The notes beneath the pieces were generated by a model that was given only the letters and a program-made list of their open reading frames with translations, searched no databases and had not been told where the DNA came from. From JACKCP01 sp034007295 (GTDB lineage: Bacteria > Desulfobacterota > Desulfobacteria > Desulfobacterales > JACKCP01), in contig JAVERC010000087.1 in assembly GCA_034007295.1 (NCBI GenBank), positions 1 through 5,764 of the forward strand: a stretch of 5,764 nucleotides of DNA, given 5' to 3'. Below, piece after piece: positions 5,635-5,764 of this stretch (position 1 is its first letter; the number at the start of each line of letters is the position of its first letter). A program made the position numbers and the translations under genes.

Positions 5635-5764
5635 ATGAATAAGGAAGATCATTTTAAAAACCTTGAGCTTATGTATTATAAGGCTCCTGTGAATGAATTT
5701 TATAAACCTGAAATTTTTGTGAAAGAAGGTAAATGTGAAATTAAAGTAAAAGTTGAAAAGAAAT
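5635..5764 (+). CDS. Probable PaaI-like hotdog thioesterase, N-terminal 43 residues (cut by window edge)
   Basis: The only rightward gene I trust. Its ATG has AGGA (5626-5629) five bases upstream, and the frame is open to the window end, giving 43 residues. The wording DHFKNLELMYYKAPVNE, then FYKPEI and EGKCEIKVKVEKK, matches my recollection of the N-terminus of deltaproteobacterial PaaI-family thioesterases, which hydrolyse acyl-CoA esters in the cytoplasm. In those proteins the HGS-type active segment begins just after this point, so the catalytic region is outside the window and the call rests on resemblance alone. It is divergent from the HDOD gene across about 158 bases. A link to the CoA-ester operon is possible but not shown. 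Confidence 0.6.
   Translation, partial: MNKEDHFKNLELMYYKAPVNEFYKPEIFVKEGKCEIKVKVEKK

Noticed and set aside
1..5764. CRISPR array, tRNA or rRNA gene, insertion sequence or attachment site
   Set aside because: No regularly spaced repeats, cloverleaf-like segments, transposase motifs or paired terminal repeats were seen on either strand by eye.

Overview
The window comes from an AT-rich bacterial chromosome, roughly one third G+C judged from sampled lines, with strongly A/T-ending codons. The gene content fits an anaerobe. There is an oxygen-sensitive radical dehydratase/reductase of the 2-hydroxyacyl-CoA dehydratase and benzoyl-CoA reductase superfamily with its ATP-driven activator, an HDOD signalling protein with an N-terminal zinc ribbon, and the start of a probable hotdog (PaaI-like) thioesterase. 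This mix, and the wording of the HDOD and thioesterase N-termini, is most like low-GC Desulfobacterota (Deltaproteobacteria). That placement is an inference from memory and no species is assigned.

Layout, left to right. Positions 1-263 are AT-rich and hold no gene I can support. A strong hairpin terminator lies at 264-305. It ends a leftward three-gene operon whose transcription order is activase (4167 to 2722), short catalytic subunit (2719 to 1670) and long catalytic subunit (1680 to 346). The genes abut or overlap, so they are probably translationally coupled. The 316-base gap at 4168-4483 carries a perfect 6+2+6 palindrome just upstream of the activase ribosome binding site (a likely repressor operator), a 40-base near-perfect hairpin, and a doubtful 57-codon rightward frame. 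The HDOD gene (5476 to 4484) also runs leftward. A divergent intergenic region separates it from the thioesterase, which runs off the right edge.

How the genes work together. In this superfamily a homodimeric [4Fe-4S] ATPase delivers one low-potential electron, driven by ATP hydrolysis, to a two-subunit iron-sulfur enzyme. The enzyme then makes a ketyl-type radical from a CoA thioester. All the parts of such a machine are here: ASKHA nucleotide motifs and the two cluster cysteines in the activase, and conserved cysteines in both catalytic subunits. No CoA-transferase, acyl-CoA dehydrogenase, electron-transfer flavoprotein or ferredoxin gene is in view, so the substrate cannot be named. The most unusual points are the activase's long N-terminal and cysteine-bearing C-terminal extensions, the loss of one family cysteine in the long subunit, and the palindrome/hairpin control region. 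The HDOD and thioesterase genes have no demonstrated link to the operon.
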